Shown here: positions 1 to 6,741 of the stretch, piece by piece
Layout of the letters: each line of letters opens with the position of its first letter
Numbering within the stretch: the first letter of the stretch is position 1
Assembly (NCBI GenBank): GCA_029983495.1
Contig: JASBZJ010000019.1
Coordinates: 1-14,743 of the forward strand
Reading direction: 5' to 3'
Length of the DNA stretch: 14,743 nucleotides
From: Porphyromonas sp.
GTDB lineage: Bacteria > Bacteroidota > Bacteroidia > Bacteroidales > Porphyromonadaceae
Notes under the pieces: model-generated
What the model saw: the letters and a program-made list of their open reading frames with translations, nothing else
Databases searched by the model: none
Told to the model about the DNA's origin: nothing
Translations under genes and position numbers: made by a program

Positions 1-667
1 CGCCATCGATTGTTTTGGGGCATCCAATAACTTGTAAGTTGCTACCTACACTAATTGCATATTCGGCTAACAAAGCGGCATTGGTGTTCGAGTCGTCGCC
101 ACCAATAATAACTAAAGCTGTAAGTTGAAGGTTTTTTGCCACCTCGAGAACTTTATCGAACTGCTCAGTCGTAGTAAGTTTAGTTCGGTCAGAGCCAATC
201 ATATCAAACCCTCCACTATTTCGAAATCGGTCGATAACATCGCTTGTAAGCTCTAGGTAATCTCCTTTCAGTAATCCACCAGGTCCCATTTTAAATCCGA
301 AGAGTTTGCAACTAGGGCAATGCCATTTAAGAGCATCAAAAATTCCAGCAATAACGTTATGTCCACCTGGAGCTTGTCCGCCCGAAAGCACAACCCCAAC
401 GTTCATAGGTTTATGTTTTCGGTTTGTTGGGTTGTTGTTTTTATTAGATTCTAAATGTTGAAGCGATTTGTTTATGGTGTTTTGTTCGTTTGGTGAAAAG
501 GTTATTAAGGGAAGGCCAAACGTATTTGGGAATTGTTGTTTTACTTGTGTTGCATCGTCCTCGGGATAATTAAAAGTAGTTTGCTCAATAACATAGTTGC
601 TTTTAAGTATTTGTGGAAACTGAGGTTTGTATTGTTGGCGTAATCTATCTAGGCGTATATAAGTCAT
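1..667 (-). CDS. pfp: Diphosphate--fructose-6-phosphate 1-phosphotransferase (PPi-dependent phosphofructokinase), N-terminal part
   Basis: Seen: a frame open from an ATG at 665-667 to the left edge gives 222 residues. It contains the phosphate-binding motif SGGQAPGGHN, then GGDDSNTNA, and it stops at the edge inside PKTIDG, the catalytic motif of this family. Known: GGDD in place of GGDG marks the pyrophosphate-using enzymes, which reversibly phosphorylate fructose 6-phosphate in glycolysis. The long form has roughly 550 residues, so about 60 percent lies outside the window. The N-terminal lead of about 95 residues before SGGQ also fits the long PPi type rather than the short ATP type. The gene lies downstream of a terminator, so it is probably transcribed on its own. 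I see no convincing promoter in the 109-base gap; CAAAAATG at 699-706 is only a one-mismatch candidate on the minus strand. Confidence 0.93.
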   Translation of the reverse strand, partial: MTYIRLDRLRQQYKPQFPQILKSNYVIEQTTFNYPEDDATQVKQQFPNTFGLPLITFSPNEQNTINKSLQHLESNKNNNPTNRKHKPMNVGVVLSGGQAPGGHNVIAGIFDALKWHCPSCKLFGFKMGPGGLLKGDYLELTSDVIDRFRNSGGFDMIGSDRTKLTTTEQFDKVLEVAKNLQLTALVIIGGDDSNTNAALLAEYAISVGSNLQVIGCPKTIDG

Positions 668-714
668 AATTGTAAAAGAAAACTTACAGTGGTTAATACA
701 AAAATGGCGTCTGT

Positions 715-762
715 AGAAAAAAGTGCTAGATGTACCTTAGTCTTTTAGTCCATCTAGCACTT
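715..762 (-). terminator. Rho-independent terminator after the carboxynorspermidine synthase gene
   Basis: Plus-strand 721-732 (AAGTGCTAGATG) and 751-762 (CATCTAGCACTT) form a perfect 12-base inverted repeat with an 18-base loop. Read on the minus strand, the second arm runs into six T residues (plus-strand A at 717-722). The hairpin starts 15 bases after the TAA of the upstream minus-strand gene. There is no T-run on the other side, so it should act only on the minus strand. Confidence 0.85.
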
Positions 763-776
763 AAGTTTAAGCGAAC

Positions 777-1976
777 TTACTTTTCGAATTCGATATCGAC
801 ATCAATGGCATCGTGCCATGGCAGGCCTTGTTTAGCAAGTTCTTCAAGAAATGGGTCGGGGTCGAATTCTTCAACATTCTTCACACCAGAACCGTTCCAA
901 ATGTTTTTAGCAAACATCATGGCTCCAGTAGTTGCAGGTACCCCTGTAGTGTAACTAACTGCTTGTGTGCCTGTTTCGCGGAAAGCCGCTTGGTGGCTAC
1001 AGTTGTTCCAAATGTAATAGGTCCTTTCTTTTCCATCCTTAATTCCTCGCATGCGACAACCTATCGAAGTTTCGCCCGTGTAATTGCTACCAAGTTCTTC
1101 TGGTTTAGGCAGTACAGCCTTAAGGAATTGAATAGGAACAATTTTTTGCCCATTATAATCGATGGGTTCGATGCTACTCATTCCTATATTTTGAATAACA
1201 CGTAGGTGTGTAAGATACTCTTCTCCAAAGGTCATCCAAAAGCGTGCACGCTTAATTGTGGGGAAGTTTTTAACGAGCGATTCGAGTTCCTCATGGTAAA
1301 GGAGGTAACTTTCCCTTACACCAACACTGGGGTAATGTATTGGTCGGTGTATAGCTTGTGGTTCAGTTTCAATCCACTCACCGTTTTCGTAGTATTTACC
1401 CTTTTGGGTTATTTCGCGGATATTAATTTCGGGATTGAAGTTGGTTGCAAATGCCTTATGATGATCTCCTCCGTTACAGTCGATAATATCGAGGTAATGA
1501 ATTTCATCGAAAATGTGTTTTGCAGCATAGGCAACAAAAACACTCGTAACGCCAGGGTCGAAGCCACAACCTAAAATAGCTGTGAGGTTAGCATCTTCGA
1601 ACTTTTTTTTGTAGGCCCATTGCCATGTATAGCTATATTTAGCCTCATCGAGTGGCTCGTAGTTGGCAGTATCCAGGTAGTTAACGCCAGCTTCTAAGCA
1701 AGCATCCATAATGCTTAGATCCTGATAGGGAAGAGCAACATTTATAACAAGGTCGGGCTTAAATTGTTTCATCAGAGCAACAAGCTCAGGAACGTTATCG
1801 GCATTTACTTGAGCCGTCTGAATTTTTACGTTACTTATTTCGGAGGCAATTCTATCGCACTTCGATTTGGTGCGACTAGCCAGCATAATGTCGGTAAAAA
1901 CATCGCTATTCATGGCAACTTTTTTGGCAACAACTGTACCAACGCCACCAGCTCCTATAATTAATACTCTTGCCAT
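777..1976 (-). CDS. Carboxynorspermidine synthase (saccharopine dehydrogenase-like)
   Basis: A 399-residue protein. It starts MARVLIIGAGGVG, with the Rossmann NAD(P) motif GxGxxG at residues 8-13, and later has GCGFDPG and CNGGDHH followed by ATNFNPEINIRE, the pattern I associate with carboxynorspermidine synthase within the saccharopine dehydrogenase family. Known: the enzyme reductively condenses L-aspartate semialdehyde with a diamine (putrescine or 1,3-diaminopropane) to carboxy(nor)spermidine. This is the first step of the alternative spermidine route; the decarboxylase partner (nspC) is not in the window. Start choice: the frame is open 32 codons further up to 2072, but those codons do not look like the family and would begin upstream of the promoter octamer at 2048-2055, so the ATG at 1974-1976 is preferred. 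It appears to be a single-gene unit with its own promoter and a strong terminator. Confidence 0.9.
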   Translation of the reverse strand: MARVLIIGAGGVGTVVAKKVAMNSDVFTDIMLASRTKSKCDRIASEISNVKIQTAQVNADNVPELVALMKQFKPDLVINVALPYQDLSIMDACLEAGVNYLDTANYEPLDEAKYSYTWQWAYKKKFEDANLTAILGCGFDPGVTSVFVAYAAKHIFDEIHYLDIIDCNGGDHHKAFATNFNPEINIREITQKGKYYENGEWIETEPQAIHRPIHYPSVGVRESYLLYHEELESLVKNFPTIKRARFWMTFGEEYLTHLRVIQNIGMSSIEPIDYNGQKIVPIQFLKAVLPKPEELGSNYTGETSIGCRMRGIKDGKERTYYIWNNCSHQAAFRETGTQAVSYTTGVPATTGAMMFAKNIWNGSGVKNVEEFDPDPFLEELAKQGLPWHDAIDVDIEFEK

Positions 1977-2047
1977 TTTATATATCTTGTGGTTTAATAT
2001 GCAACAAAACTTGGGGGAACAATGCGAACTTTTTGAACCTACATGAG

Positions 2048-2055
2048 CAAAGGTA
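2048..2055 (-). promoter_or_regulatory. Bacteroidota-type -7 promoter element for carboxynorspermidine synthase
   Basis: Minus-strand TACCTTTG matches the TAnnTTTG -7 consensus of Bacteroidota housekeeping promoters exactly. It lies 71 bases upstream of the ATG. A TTTG-like upstream element exists at 2070-2073, but its spacing of 14 bases is shorter than the usual about 20, so only the -7 match is good. Confidence 0.6.
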
Positions 2056-2100
2056 ACATAAAAGCATCGCAAAGAGGATAACGATTTTTACTGTGCTAAT

Positions 2101-2118
2101 TGAAGTTTAAATACTTCA
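2101..2118. other. Short perfect inverted repeat between the thioesterase and carboxynorspermidine synthase genes
   Basis: TGAAGT-TTAAAT-ACTTCA is a 6-base stem with a 6-base loop, 38 bases past the thioesterase stop and 46 bases before the next promoter octamer. It could help end the upstream transcript, but no T-run follows on the minus strand, so the terminator role is doubtful. It could equally be a protein-binding site. Confidence 0.35.
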
Positions 2119-2155
2119 CTTGAAAAACTTATTTGTTTTTTTAGCTTAATTGGGC

Positions 2156-2611
2156 TTAATCTAACTTTTTATTTTTAGGAAAAGGATATGCTGAGTAAAT
2201 TTGGTGGGCACGAGCAATAAGAGTTTCAATATTTGCCCCCCTGGTAAGTACACCATTAATAACTTCCACAGCCTCAACTTTGCCTCTTGTAATAGGTGTA
2301 CCGTCTAGTAAGTAAAGGTCTTGAACAAAAATCCCCTTGGCACCTTGCTTATAGCAATTTAGTAGGCTAATAAATGTATCGCCACTGCGAAGAGCTTTTA
2401 AGTATTCAACTTCCATTTTTCGAACAAAAAGGTCAATCCCCTTTTCGTGCATTACTCGGAAGTCATCGCCCACAGTAAGTAAAAATTCGTGGCGGGTATG
2501 CTCCATGTAGTGTAGGTAGTTGGCATTATTAACTACTCCTTGTAAGTCGCATTCGTAATCGCGAACTTTAAATTCCGTTTGGAACAGATATTCTTGTTTA
2601 GGTATTGCCAT
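2156..2611 (-). CDS. Acyl-CoA thioesterase, 4-hydroxybenzoyl-CoA thioesterase/YbgC-like hotdog family
   Basis: A 151-residue protein, typical length for a single hotdog domain. The N-terminal part has VRDYECDLQGVVNNANYLHY followed by MEHTRHEFL, matching the family signature with an acidic residue before G-V-V, then N-Y and E-x-x-R. Asp22 is the likely catalytic residue by position relative to YbgC. Known: these enzymes hydrolyse acyl-CoA thioesters in the cytoplasm; the substrate cannot be told from sequence. The gene begins 88 bases after the 720-residue LOTUS-like gene, and no promoter octamer is visible in the gap, so the two are probably cotranscribed. A potential hairpin ends 10 bases before its ATG. 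There is no obvious functional link with the two upstream genes. Confidence 0.85.
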   Translation of the reverse strand: MAIPKQEYLFQTEFKVRDYECDLQGVVNNANYLHYMEHTRHEFLLTVGDDFRVMHEKGIDLFVRKMEVEYLKALRSGDTFISLLNCYKQGAKGIFVQDLYLLDGTPITRGKVEAVEVINGVLTRGANIETLIARAHQIYSAYPFPKNKKLD

Positions 2612-2620
2612 AAAAATAGG

Positions 2621-2747
2621 CGAGCCTTCGCTAAACCATGGCGTTGCAATGTTATGTTGCGAATGGAAACAAGAGAAGGCTCGTAGTATTTGTAATATGT
2701 TAGTTTAGAAACGAAAAATAATTCATAGGTGAAACTACGCGAGCCTT
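2621..2747 (-). promoter_or_regulatory. Three-armed complementary sequence at the LOTUS-like gene/thioesterase junction (possible alternative hairpins)
   Basis: Plus-strand arms are ACTACGCGAGCCTT (2734-2747, inside the end of the upstream gene), GAAGGCTCGTAGT (2675-2687, just after its stop) and CGAGCCTTC (2621-2629, just before the thioesterase ATG). The middle arm is complementary to both others: 9 perfect pairs with the distal arm, or 12 pairs with a 2-base bulge with the proximal arm. On the minus strand the second hairpin is followed by CCTATTTTTATG. This is the geometry of mutually exclusive hairpins, but both loops are long (about 45 bases), so function is uncertain. Confidence 0.4.
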
Positions 2748-4862
2748 TTTGTAGGCATCGCTAAGTGAAGTACACCCCACAGCTTCGTAATACCCATTGC
2801 GCCATGCAATTTCGGCTATTGCAGATGGTTTTGTATGTGATTGTGGGCTAGCATATAGTGGAACAAGCAGATGCATTTCGTTATTCTCTGCATCGTAGCA
2901 GTTTGTAGCAAGTCGAATCTGACGTTTTACATATTCCATGCTATTCGCAATTAACTCATCGAAATCCTCAATACTATGTGTACAGTTGTTCATATCTGCT
3001 CCCATTTTTACGGGGTATTTTGGGTTGCAAATGTATGTTTCGAGTTGTGTATTCCCCGAAAAATCGAAATATGTTGCGGGGGCATGGTGTTCCTCGTCGA
3101 GCTTAATTTCGGTAAGAACAAGCTTCGAAGTGCCAATTTCGGGTGTATCCTCCATAACAACAGCAATAATTGCTTCATTATTAGAGGAATATAGCCCCGT
3201 ATGGTAGGTATACTTGTTATCACTACATTTGCGAATTTTACTTTGTGCCGCACACCGAACAAATGTACTTATAAGGTAATATTGCAAAATATCGTAACCA
3301 CCATTGTCGCTGTTGTTGCTGAACCAATTTTCGGGTTCGGCTAACGAGGCTAACTTTTCCAATAGGGCAGGGTTATCGGTTTGAAGCGACAAACAAAAGC
3401 CTGGCTCGAGCAATAAAACTGGTTGTTTGCTTATATGCTCGGTTTTTTCTGTGTTTTGATCACTGTTGCTGAAACCATCATTAAACATAGGTTCTCCCTT
3501 AATCTTAATCGAAAGTTTTGCGGGAACATCATCAATGTAAGTGTATATCCAACCTGCTTTTCGGGCATTTTCTTTTACAAAAACACCAAAGGAGGGATAG
3601 CCAAGTTTTTCAACACGTGGTTTAAGGTTACGTATATATTGTCCAATAACAGCTAAAAGAACCCAATCGCCATTTCCGATTTGTTCTACTTGGTTGCGAA
3701 CTTCATTAATGAGGGCTTCTTCGGTAAAATAATCATCAGGGTATGTTTCTTCGGGCAATTCTTCAGGTGAATCAAGCCAACGGATTTGGAAATCGGGTGG
3801 AATACTATCAGTATAACGATACTCCCAACGCAAGTCCTTTGCGCGAGCTTGAACAAATTTCGATAGGCTAGGGTATTGCAGTTTATGAACACGTTGCTTT
3901 ACCGACGAAATTCGCGAGGCAATTGCTGTTAACGAAACCCATTCATCTTCAGTTGCCAGTAGTGTGTACGAACGATTTATTAGGTTTGCTAGTTCCTGCT
4001 CATCAGGGCTACCAGCAGTTTCGTTTACTACAAACGCATGGTTATTGGTATTTGTATTTAGTTCGTTATTCCGAATGGAAGGGCTATCGTTTCGAATAGA
4101 ATCGAATATTGGGTCTTCGGCTAACTCTTCAAGCGATTGAAACCCGAACTTTTTATAAAGTTTATTGGTAATTCCACGGCTGAAGAATTGCACTAAACGC
4201 TCGGTAGTAGGTTTATTTGAATTGTGCTTAAAGTAGCTAGCAACCGAAGAGTAGGTTTTGTCGAGGAAGAAATCGCGTCCGTTTAGTATAGGTTTTAAGT
4301 CAATTGTGAAATCGGGTTTCTTTTCAACTTGCCACTGTTTTTCAAAACGCTTATCCATAAGAAAAACCTCAAACGAAGGGTAACCCATATTAGCATAACT
4401 TATGGGGAGTTCCATTTGGTTCATTCTTTCAATCAGTTCTGGTAAAAGTACAGGTTGCCTTCCTTTGCTTAGGTATAGCTCTTTAATTGAAGCTTCAACC
4501 GCTTGTACGTATTGTACAATTTCGAGGCCAAGGCTATGACGAACTAAGAAAGGCGAATTGTACTGCTTATCGGCACGCCATAGGCGATTGAAACGAGGGT
4601 CGGCTAAAAAACTCTCTAGGGTATCGTACCCCATTTGCTTATAATAGGGTGGAACTTGTTGTTTGTCCAAAATTTCCGTAAGCATGTCAAGCGTTAGCCA
4701 TGCCTTGGGTGGGGTATTGTCCTTTATTGTGTTTCGAATAAAAGCAATGTAGTCATCGTTGGTATTAAAAATGATTTCTGATTTCGGTTCAGAGTTTTCT
4801 TGGAGGGTAGTGTTATTGTATGAATCGAAATCGTTTGGAGTATTCCAAGGTTCGTTGTTCAT
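2700..4862 (-). CDS. Uncharacterised 720-residue protein: five LOTUS/OST-HTH-like repeats plus C-terminal DUF3825-like domain
   Basis: Seen: about five diverged repeats of 55-65 residues, at roughly 36-97, 122-180, 200-257, 288-350 and 382-443. Each ends in the same element: MGYDTLESFLADPRF, MGYPSFEVFLMDKRF, FGFQSLEELAEDPIF, LQYPSLSKFVQARAK and LGYPSFGVFVKENAR. Repeats 4 and 5 also share a W-V-L-A-I pattern at their start. This resembles the LOTUS/OST-HTH winged-helix fold, a family known or predicted to bind RNA. Residues about 495-712 form a separate domain with PENWF, then YTYHTGLYSSNNEAI, resembling DUF3825 as I recall it; its molecular role is unknown to me. The region between 445 and 490 is a linker. 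No signal peptide or membrane segment, so cytoplasmic. The gene follows its paralogue by 51 bases with no promoter octamer between. Inference: an RNA-binding or RNA-regulatory protein. No catalytic nuclease motif is recognised. Confidence 0.75.
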   Translation of the reverse strand: MNNEPWNTPNDFDSYNNTTLQENSEPKSEIIFNTNDDYIAFIRNTIKDNTPPKAWLTLDMLTEILDKQQVPPYYKQMGYDTLESFLADPRFNRLWRADKQYNSPFLVRHSLGLEIVQYVQAVEASIKELYLSKGRQPVLLPELIERMNQMELPISYANMGYPSFEVFLMDKRFEKQWQVEKKPDFTIDLKPILNGRDFFLDKTYSSVASYFKHNSNKPTTERLVQFFSRGITNKLYKKFGFQSLEELAEDPIFDSIRNDSPSIRNNELNTNTNNHAFVVNETAGSPDEQELANLINRSYTLLATEDEWVSLTAIASRISSVKQRVHKLQYPSLSKFVQARAKDLRWEYRYTDSIPPDFQIRWLDSPEELPEETYPDDYFTEEALINEVRNQVEQIGNGDWVLLAVIGQYIRNLKPRVEKLGYPSFGVFVKENARKAGWIYTYIDDVPAKLSIKIKGEPMFNDGFSNSDQNTEKTEHISKQPVLLLEPGFCLSLQTDNPALLEKLASLAEPENWFSNNSDNGGYDILQYYLISTFVRCAAQSKIRKCSDNKYTYHTGLYSSNNEAIIAVVMEDTPEIGTSKLVLTEIKLDEEHHAPATYFDFSGNTQLETYICNPKYPVKMGADMNNCTHSIEDFDELIANSMEYVKRQIRLATNCYDAENNEMHLLVPLYASPQSHTKPSAIAEIAWRNGYYEAVGCTSLSDAYKKARVVSPMNYFSFLN

Positions 4863-4913
4863 GGTATTTCTTTAACTAAAGACTATTATTATTGTTGATT
4901 CTGTTGTGTGGAG

Positions 4914-6470
4914 TTATTGTTTTTGTTGAGTAGAAATCCAATTTTCGGGAAGTGAAGCTAAAAGTCGTATCATTAGAGTTGCCTTTGATAGTGTACTAAG
5001 CGAGGTAACCGAGTAGCTATTATTCATAAATGAAACGAGTGCAACTAGCTGGGGAATACCCGAGGAGGAAAAGAAGATTGGCATAACGAACACAATTTCG
5101 TTGCTATTAGTATCGATGCCAGGGATAAGCGAAAGAGGATTTAGTCGAGCCTTTTCGAGACCTTTTTCTATTTCCATCTGCAACTTATGCGCAACCTGTT
5201 CGAAAGCATCGTAGTTGTTTTGAGCATCGTTGGCCAATTGTTTCATGTAGGCCACTTTTTTTGCCCCTTTTAGTTCATCGAATTTTGGCTTAAAGTTTTC
5301 GAGGGCAGGAATTGTTTCGAGCAACTCGGTGGGTAAATAAAACAAGTTACTCTTTAAAAACTCGTTTGATGCCTCTTTTTGAATAGGTAATGAAGCGTCA
5401 AAAACAAGTTGCTGAAGTTGAACATTTGTGTATGTTAGCGGTGAATTAAGTTGGGGAAGAGATGGGAATAGAGTGTCAATGCTCGAATTTTGCTCATTGT
5501 TACTTCGTACAATGAACCTATCGAACCTAAAAAGGGGGGAGGTATACCGTTTGCTTTGCTCCTTACCGTTTTCGTTGCTCCGTAAAAAAAGCATATATAT
5601 GGGTTCGTTTTCGCTGTTAAATAAACCCGTATGGAATGTCGCCCCGTGGCTGTTTATCGCTACTTCCTTATTACGATACCTAATAGTAAATAGGTGTGCT
5701 AGATAAACAAGTAAGTTTACCTTGGCTACATCAAAATCGCCTTCGAGCGATGTTGCAAAAACATTTTCGGAAAGCGTAGGAATGAGCTTATTGCATGCAT
5801 CAACGTATGCATTGTATGGGGTAAATGAAGCAAATGCTGAAAGTCTAAACTCATCGTTCTTTTTTTCGTGTAGAACCCGAGATCCCGAATCGTTCCGTTT
5901 TTGAGGTTCCTTTTTACTACGAATAGGGTTACCCGAAAGCTCAACTACGCCATGCTTCGGCTTGTTACTTACGCCTCCAGCACCGCATTGCTTATTTTGT
6001 TCTTGTTGTTTAGGTTTGTATGTTCTCTCGCTCTTTTCGTTCGGTTTGGACTTTGGCTTATTATTACTGCTTTCTTTGTAATTTTGAAGGGCTAAGTTGC
6101 TTTGTTGTAAACTGTTACTAGTTGCTGATGTTTTTTTGTGTTTTCTCCTTTTCTTGCGTAAGCCAAGGAGTTCCTTTATAAAGATCAGCATTTTTCTAAA
6201 GAGTCGCTTCCATCGAAAGGCCGTCGTACTACCTTTCTTTTTCTGCTTATCTTTCTTTTTAACTAAAAAGGATGTGCCATTTTCCTTCCAAGAAAATATT
6301 TGGTTGTGTCGTTTAATAAAGTCTTTCAACCAATCAAGATCCTTAGCGGAGTGTTTTCCCGAGAAAATTTTTCGGGTAAAATTTCTATCCTCAATTGAGG
6401 CCCACCCCTCTTTATTCTTGTATTCATTAATGGCACTAACTATTCTTTCATTTAAAAGCTTATGACTCAT
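4914..6470 (-). CDS. Uncharacterised 518-residue basic protein with C-terminal DUF3825-like domain, paralogue of the downstream gene
   Basis: Seen: residues 1-70 look like one winged-helix domain (GWASI near 22-26, a helix around DLDWLKDFIKRH, then FSW and SFLVKKK), perhaps a single LOTUS-like unit. Residues 71-113 are very basic and enclose an amphipathic stretch around MLIFIKELLGL; 114-205 are low-complexity, rich in K, N, Q and S. From about 235 a domain matches the downstream gene's C-terminus: ATFHTGLFNSENEPIY against YTYHTGLYSSNNEAII, with further parallel segments near the end (NEIVFVMPIFF against NEMHLLVPLYA). Start: ATG at 6468-6470, whose first bases overlap the stop of a 27-codon leader ORF as ATGA. 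An upstream TTG at 6476 in frame is less likely. The basic tail and linker suggest nucleic-acid binding; this is inference. Function unknown. Confidence 0.72.
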   Translation of the reverse strand: MSHKLLNERIVSAINEYKNKEGWASIEDRNFTRKIFSGKHSAKDLDWLKDFIKRHNQIFSWKENGTSFLVKKKDKQKKKGSTTAFRWKRLFRKMLIFIKELLGLRKKRRKHKKTSATSNSLQQSNLALQNYKESSNNKPKSKPNEKSERTYKPKQQEQNKQCGAGGVSNKPKHGVVELSGNPIRSKKEPQKRNDSGSRVLHEKKNDEFRLSAFASFTPYNAYVDACNKLIPTLSENVFATSLEGDFDVAKVNLLVYLAHLFTIRYRNKEVAINSHGATFHTGLFNSENEPIYMLFLRSNENGKEQSKRYTSPLFRFDRFIVRSNNEQNSSIDTLFPSLPQLNSPLTYTNVQLQQLVFDASLPIQKEASNEFLKSNLFYLPTELLETIPALENFKPKFDELKGAKKVAYMKQLANDAQNNYDAFEQVAHKLQMEIEKGLEKARLNPLSLIPGIDTNSNEIVFVMPIFFSSSGIPQLVALVSFMNNSYSVTSLSTLSKATLMIRLLASLPENWISTQQKQ

Positions 6471-6550
6471 AAACAAATATGGCTGTTATTAGTATACTTA
6501 CTCGCCGACGCTCTCGCCGAGTTGAAAATAAATGGGTAGGGTTCATCCAT
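6467..6550 (-). CDS. Possible 27-residue leader peptide overlapping the start of the 518-residue gene
   Basis: Minus-strand ATG at 6548-6550 opens 27 codons (begins MDEPYPFIFNS, ends NNSHICL) and stops at TGA 6467-6469, which shares bases with the next gene's ATG. Its leader is A-rich (AAAAAGAAATTAA before the ATG), the favoured initiation context in Bacteroidota, and the promoter octamer lies 21 bases upstream. By contrast the 518-residue gene's own ATG is preceded by a T-rich stretch, which would suit translational coupling. The peptide has no recognised family and could be a chance ORF. Confidence 0.35.
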   Translation of the reverse strand: MDEPYPFIFNSARASASKYTNNSHICL

Positions 6551-6741
6551 TTAATTTCTTTTTCTCCTTCACAAAGGTAATTAATTCTCTTCTATTGAGA
6601 GCCTTAAAAGTACCTAACCCTATTATTCCTTCACTAAATAAATGGGTTTTTGTTTAGTATTCTTCTTCGGTAAATAACCCTATTTTGTTATATCCTTATG
6701 TTTCGAATGGTGTGTAAACGTCGTCTCCCTCTGTAATACTT
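6471..6741. other. 271-base intergenic region between comEC and the 518-residue gene, with short repeats
   Basis: It holds the promoter octamer and leader ORF listed separately. It also contains a 12-base direct repeat AAATAAATGGGT (6526-6537 and 6636-6647), AACCCTATT twice (6616-6624 and 6676-6684) with the inverse TAGGGTT once (6537-6543), and CTCGCCGA twice (6501-6508 and 6513-6520). I see no clear terminator for comEC and no RNA gene. Confidence 0.5.
6572..6579 (-). promoter_or_regulatory. Bacteroidota-type -7 promoter element for the DUF3825-like gene pair
   Basis: Minus-strand TACCTTTG is an exact match to TAnnTTTG. Initiation about 7 bases on would give a leader of about 15 bases before the leader ORF and about 95 before the 518-residue gene. 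No clear -33 TTTG is seen at the expected distance. Confidence 0.55.

Noticed and set aside
813..1574. Long plus-strand open frames opposite the carboxynorspermidine synthase gene
   Set aside because: They are antisense to a clearly recognised enzyme, encode no recognisable domain, and have compositions expected of a shadow frame.
1977..2072. Extended N-terminus of carboxynorspermidine synthase starting at 2072
   Set aside because: The added 32 residues are unlike the family and would start upstream of the promoter octamer; the Rossmann motif begins right after the ATG at 1976.
2700..6470. The LOTUS/DUF3825-like pair as an anti-phage defence system
   Set aside because: No nuclease, NTPase or toxin motif, no mobile or phage genes nearby, and housekeeping neighbours on both sides; the sequence alone does not support defence.
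6471..6476. TTG start two codons upstream for the 518-residue gene
   Set aside because: The ATG at 6470 is a stronger start codon and makes the ATGA overlap with the leader ORF.
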